Below, piece after piece: positions 61,335-64,000 of a DNA stretch of 64,000 nt. The notes beneath the pieces were generated by a model. That model was not told the DNA's origin. It was given only the letters and a program-made list of their open reading frames with translations, and made no database searches. Position 1 is the first letter of the stretch. Every line of letters starts with the position of its first letter. The translations under genes and the position numbers were made by a program. Source of the stretch: Paroedura picta (Eukaryota; Chordata; Lepidosauria; Squamata; Gekkonidae); assembly GCF_049243985.1 (NCBI RefSeq), contig NC_135386.1, positions 12,051,328 to 12,115,327 on the forward strand, in the 5' to 3' direction.

Positions 61335-61535
61335 ATGGCGGCGCCCAGCGGCAGGGCGCTGCTCGGGGCCGCGCGCCAGTGGTGGTGGGGAGCTTCGGTC
61401 GGCCGCGGCTTCTCGCGCTCGGTGGCTGCCGGGGGGAAGTGGAGACTGCAGGGGGCGCTTTGCTTGCAGAGGCCGCCCCGAGTGACGCAGGAGATGAACC
61501 CGTTTGAGAAGGAGGTGGCTGAGCTGATGGAGGAG
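61335..61535 (+). CDS. MRPL46: MRPL46, coding exon 1 (residues 1-67, gene continues beyond window)
   Basis: MRPL46 is mL46 of the mitochondrial large ribosomal subunit, a Nudix-fold protein. The exon begins MAAPSGRALLGAARQWWWGA with an Arg-rich presequence, then WRLQGALCLQRPPRVTQEMN and PFEKEVAELMEE. The WRLxGALCLQRPP block and the helix after it match human MRPL46. It ends GAG|GTGAGG in phase 0. The start sits in GAAGATGGCGGC, an exact TISU element, used by mRNAs with very short 5' UTRs. No further exon was recognised up to 64,000, so the Nudix-like domain lies outside the window. Confidence 0.92.
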
Positions 61536-61722
61536 GTGAGGGACGGCGCTGCGCATGCGCAATCCGGAGGCGGGCGGGGCAGAAGTCGGGGAGGGGCGTT
61601 TCATTGGCTGGGAAGGAAAAGGGGGCGGGGCGGAGGCTCAGTTTGCAACCGAGAATCTGAACCAGTCAAGTTTTGGCGTGCAGGCACACTTCCTTAGACA
61701 AAATGCACTGGTTTGTTTATTC

Positions 61723-61858
61723 CAGGGGTACTCAAACTGTGGCTGTCCAGATGTCCATGGACTACAATTCCCATGAGCCCCTGCCAGCATTCGCTGGCAG
61801 GGGCTCATGGGAATTGTAGTCCATGGATATATGGACAGCCACAGTTGGACTACCTCTG
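61723..61858. mobile_element. Palindromic hAT MITE, complete
   Basis: A 136-bp palindrome beginning CAGGGGTACTCAAACTGTGG with a GCTGTCCAGATG variant in both arms. Target duplications GTTTATTC and GTTTATTG (7 of 8), TA at positions 4-5. Confidence 0.92.
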
Positions 61859-61861
61859 GTT

Positions 61862-62170
61862 TATTGATTGTATTTGTATACTGCCCTTCCCCTAAGGCTC
61901 AGGGCGGTTCACATAAAGCATTGCAGTCATGATAACAACAAGCATAACTGTGGGGAACGAAAACTGAGTAATTAAATTATAATAATGCAACAATAATTTT
62001 GTAAACAGGAACCCGTAGGGAGGTCAGTTCGGTTCAGGACATGGGAGGGATGTGGCGAGGGGGGCAGTAGATCGAGGTTGAGTTGGTCAGGCTCAACCAA
62101 ATCCCTGGTGGCCGAATTGAGGGAGTCTAGGAAGTGTCCTGATCTCTTTGGGAAGCGCGTTAGTTGCAAT
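61862..62170 (-). mobile_element. L2-like LINE 3' end
   Basis: TTGATTGTATTTGTATACTG, CTAAGGCTCAGGGCGGTTCA, ACCCGTAGGGAGGTCAGTTC and a shortened GGGAAGCGCGTTAGTTG part. Confidence 0.65.
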
Positions 62171-62384
62171 TAGCTTAAATTGTAGGGGGATTTAAAACAT
62201 GGTTTCTCTTAATGATCACCAGTATGCCCTCTGATTCCCTACTGAGCCGAACATTTCTCATTCATAGCAGAATATAACTGCTGTAGTCTTAGAATGAGCC
62301 GTGCAAGACCCTGCATGACTCCAGATTGCTGCTGAGTGTTAAGAGTGGCAATTCATGTGCTCAGCTTAGAATAAGCTTGGGTGA

Positions 62385-62515
62385 TCGTTTATTTATTTAT
62401 TGCATTTTTATATCCTCTCCCGAATGGCTCAGGGCATTTACAACATAAGGTCCAGTGTGAAACAATACAATCTATTCCAGCATGTCACCCAGTGAACTAT
62501 CTCAATAACAATAAA
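62385..62515 (-). mobile_element. L2-like LINE 3' fragment
   Basis: TTATTTATTTATTGCATTTT, TATCCTCTCCCGAATGGCTC and AGGGCATTTACAACATAAGG, the same start as the 22.3-kb copy. Confidence 0.55.
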
Positions 62516-62519
62516 TATA

Positions 62520-62729
62520 TACTGTATTTGCCGGCGTATAAGACGACTGGGCGTATAAGACAACCCCCCAACATTTCCACCCAAAATATAGAGTTTGTTA
62601 CATTACATTACAGTACTATGGGCCACTATAGGCAGCTATGTCTGAAGTGCACCTGGCGTATAGGACGACCCCCTTGGAGGCATGTTTTTCAGGGGGGAAA
62701 AGTAGTCTTATACGCCAGCAAATACTGTA
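62520..62729. mobile_element. Short DNA transposon with 25-bp inverted ends
   Basis: The ends TACTGTATTTGCCGGCGTAT and (reversed) TACAGTATTTGCTGGCGTAT form terminal inverted repeats over about 25 bp, and both continue AAGAC. Internal GGCGTATA(A/G)GACGAC units repeat. No coding capacity; a TA target duplication is possible because TA occurs at the tips. Confidence 0.75.
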
Positions 62730-63155
62730 ACTGTTAACCATTTAACATTGAAGTGTAACCCAACACAAACTCAGCATTTAACCATTAACATTTAATGTAA
62801 TGTTTGACTACAACTCAGCAGGCGGATGGACTGAGGATTGCCCTGCTATTTGTCCAGTGAGCATATCAAGTAGCAGGGTGTTTTGGAGGACCCTCTGGGT
62901 ATTATTGCTTCTTGGCCCCAACTCGAAGGCTTTGCTTTTCAAAACACAGTGACCCTAGTTTGCTGTTCCGAACTGTGGAGCACAGGCAGTAGGAGAATTG
63001 GGGTATTAAAATTGCACATGAGCATTTCTGTTTACAGCAGTGAAATTCCAGCTGGTTGGGGAACATTTTTGACAGATCTGTAAAGAGAGATGGGGTGTGT
63101 GTGTGTGTGTGTGGAGGGGGACTGTTAGCTGCTAATATAGTGGCAAGCTCTATTC

Positions 63156-63335
63156 CAGGGGTAATCCAACTGGATTCCAGGGGTAATCCAACTGGATTCC
63201 AGGGGTAATCCAACTGCGGCTCTCCAGATGTCCATGGACTACAATTCCCATGAGCCCCTGCCAGTAAATGCTGACAGGGGCTCATGGGAATTGTAGGCCA
63301 TGGACATCTGGAGGGCCGCAGTTTGACTACCCCTG
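63156..63335. mobile_element. Palindromic hAT MITE with triplicated left tip
   Basis: The left end CAGGGGTAATCCAACTGGATTC occurs as a 22-bp direct repeat two and a half times (63156-63203) before the normal arm. The right end is normal. Flanks CTCTATTC and CTCTGTTC agree at 7 of 8 with TA or TG in the centre. Confidence 0.9.
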
Positions 63336-64000
63336 CTCTGTTCATTTGTAAGTCCTCTCCAATAGGCTGAAGTTTTGAATAGAGAATTCAAAGGGACATG
63401 GAAGAACTTACAATTAATGGTGGAGAGTTAATCAAAAACTGGTCACATTTTCTAACCCCTCCATCCTCCCAAACTGAACAAGAAAGCACTGGAAAATCTT
63501 TGACCCAGTTAGCCTGTTTTGGGAAATGCTAAAGATATCTTTCCAGAGATCAGAAAAATCCGGCTCTCCAAATTGGAAACACCTGGTCTCCCTGGTGGTT
63601 GAGAAATATTTGCTATATTTGATAGTGCAGTATAAATGTATGCAAAATACTGGGAGGCTGACAGACCATCCAGATGAGAGTAGTTTTACAGAAGGATAGG
63701 CTTAATAGTACTTAATTTAGCAGCAAATCCAAAATGCACAATGGGGACTACAGGGGAAACAAAACAATGAGTTAAGTCGTCTGCCCAGTTCCAATGCATG
63801 TTATATGCATGGATAAATTTGGATTGAGGATTATATGTAATTTAATGTGTTTTCCTTGGTAAAGTAAAGAGTTTACATATAAATTTGGGAGAATGGTTTA
63901 GAATCCTAAGATGCACCAGTGCAAGCTGCTTTCAAGTTTCCAGGATGGTGAAAAACAGTACAAAGTGTGCCTAAAAATTTCAGTGACCGGTCTGATATCT

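Larger units (their letters stand above)
61536..64000 (+). other. MRPL46: MRPL46 intron 1 (partial)
   Basis: From donor GTGAGG to the window end. It contains two palindromic hAT elements, L2-like tails and one more inverted-repeat element. The last 640 bp (63.36-64.0 kb) are AT rich and unassigned. Confidence 0.65.

Noticed and set aside
61536-64000. MRPL46 exon 2
   Set aside because: No frame resembles the segment that follows exon 1 in human MRPL46; it must lie beyond the window.

Overview
The window is nuclear DNA from a vertebrate, and the repeats point to a squamate reptile (gecko or other lizard; I cannot fix the species). It carries tRNA-headed SINEs with TTC tails of the Sauria type, a BovB LINE 3' end, CR1 and L2-like LINEs, 5S-rRNA-derived SINEs and many hAT-type DNA elements. 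No bacterial, organellar or retroviral sequence was recognised.

Three host genes are supported by complete splice-phase reconstruction. DET1 (+) has a CpG-rich non-coding first exon near 15.34-15.50 kb and coding exons at 20.2, 26.4, 28.2 and 32.2 kb, giving 551 codons. MRPS11 (-) has six exons from 61.1 kb down to 52.96 kb, giving 191 codons. MRPL46 (+) starts at 61,335; only its first coding exon (67 codons) lies in the window. MRPS11 and MRPL46 sit head to head with 194 bp between start codons. The order DET1 - MRPS11 - MRPL46 is the arrangement known next to NTRK3 in human 15q25-26. DET1 is a substrate-side subunit of a CUL4-DDB1 ubiquitin ligase; the other two are mitochondrial ribosome proteins (uS11m and mL46).

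Layout: 1-15.2 kb is intergenic and repeat-rich, with a large inverted-repeat element at 3.6-6.2 kb. 15.2-15.65 kb is the DET1 CpG island, preceded by a cluster of RFX X-box-like sites. 15.5-32.4 kb is the DET1 gene with repeat-filled introns. 32.4-52.96 kb is intergenic and holds CR1 copies, a broken hAT transposase and a Penelope-like fragment with a hammerhead ribozyme motif. 52.96-61.14 kb is MRPS11, and 61.3-64 kb is the start of MRPL46 with its first intron.

The most notable non-genic signals are: (1) thirteen copies of one palindromic element whose readable 8-bp target duplications nearly all have TA in the middle, the signature of Buster-group hAT transposons; (2) a hammerhead ribozyme fold at 37.84-37.88 kb and three decayed relatives of a second type; (3) a perfect TISU-type start at MRPL46 and a near match that opens a 26-codon upstream ORF in DET1.
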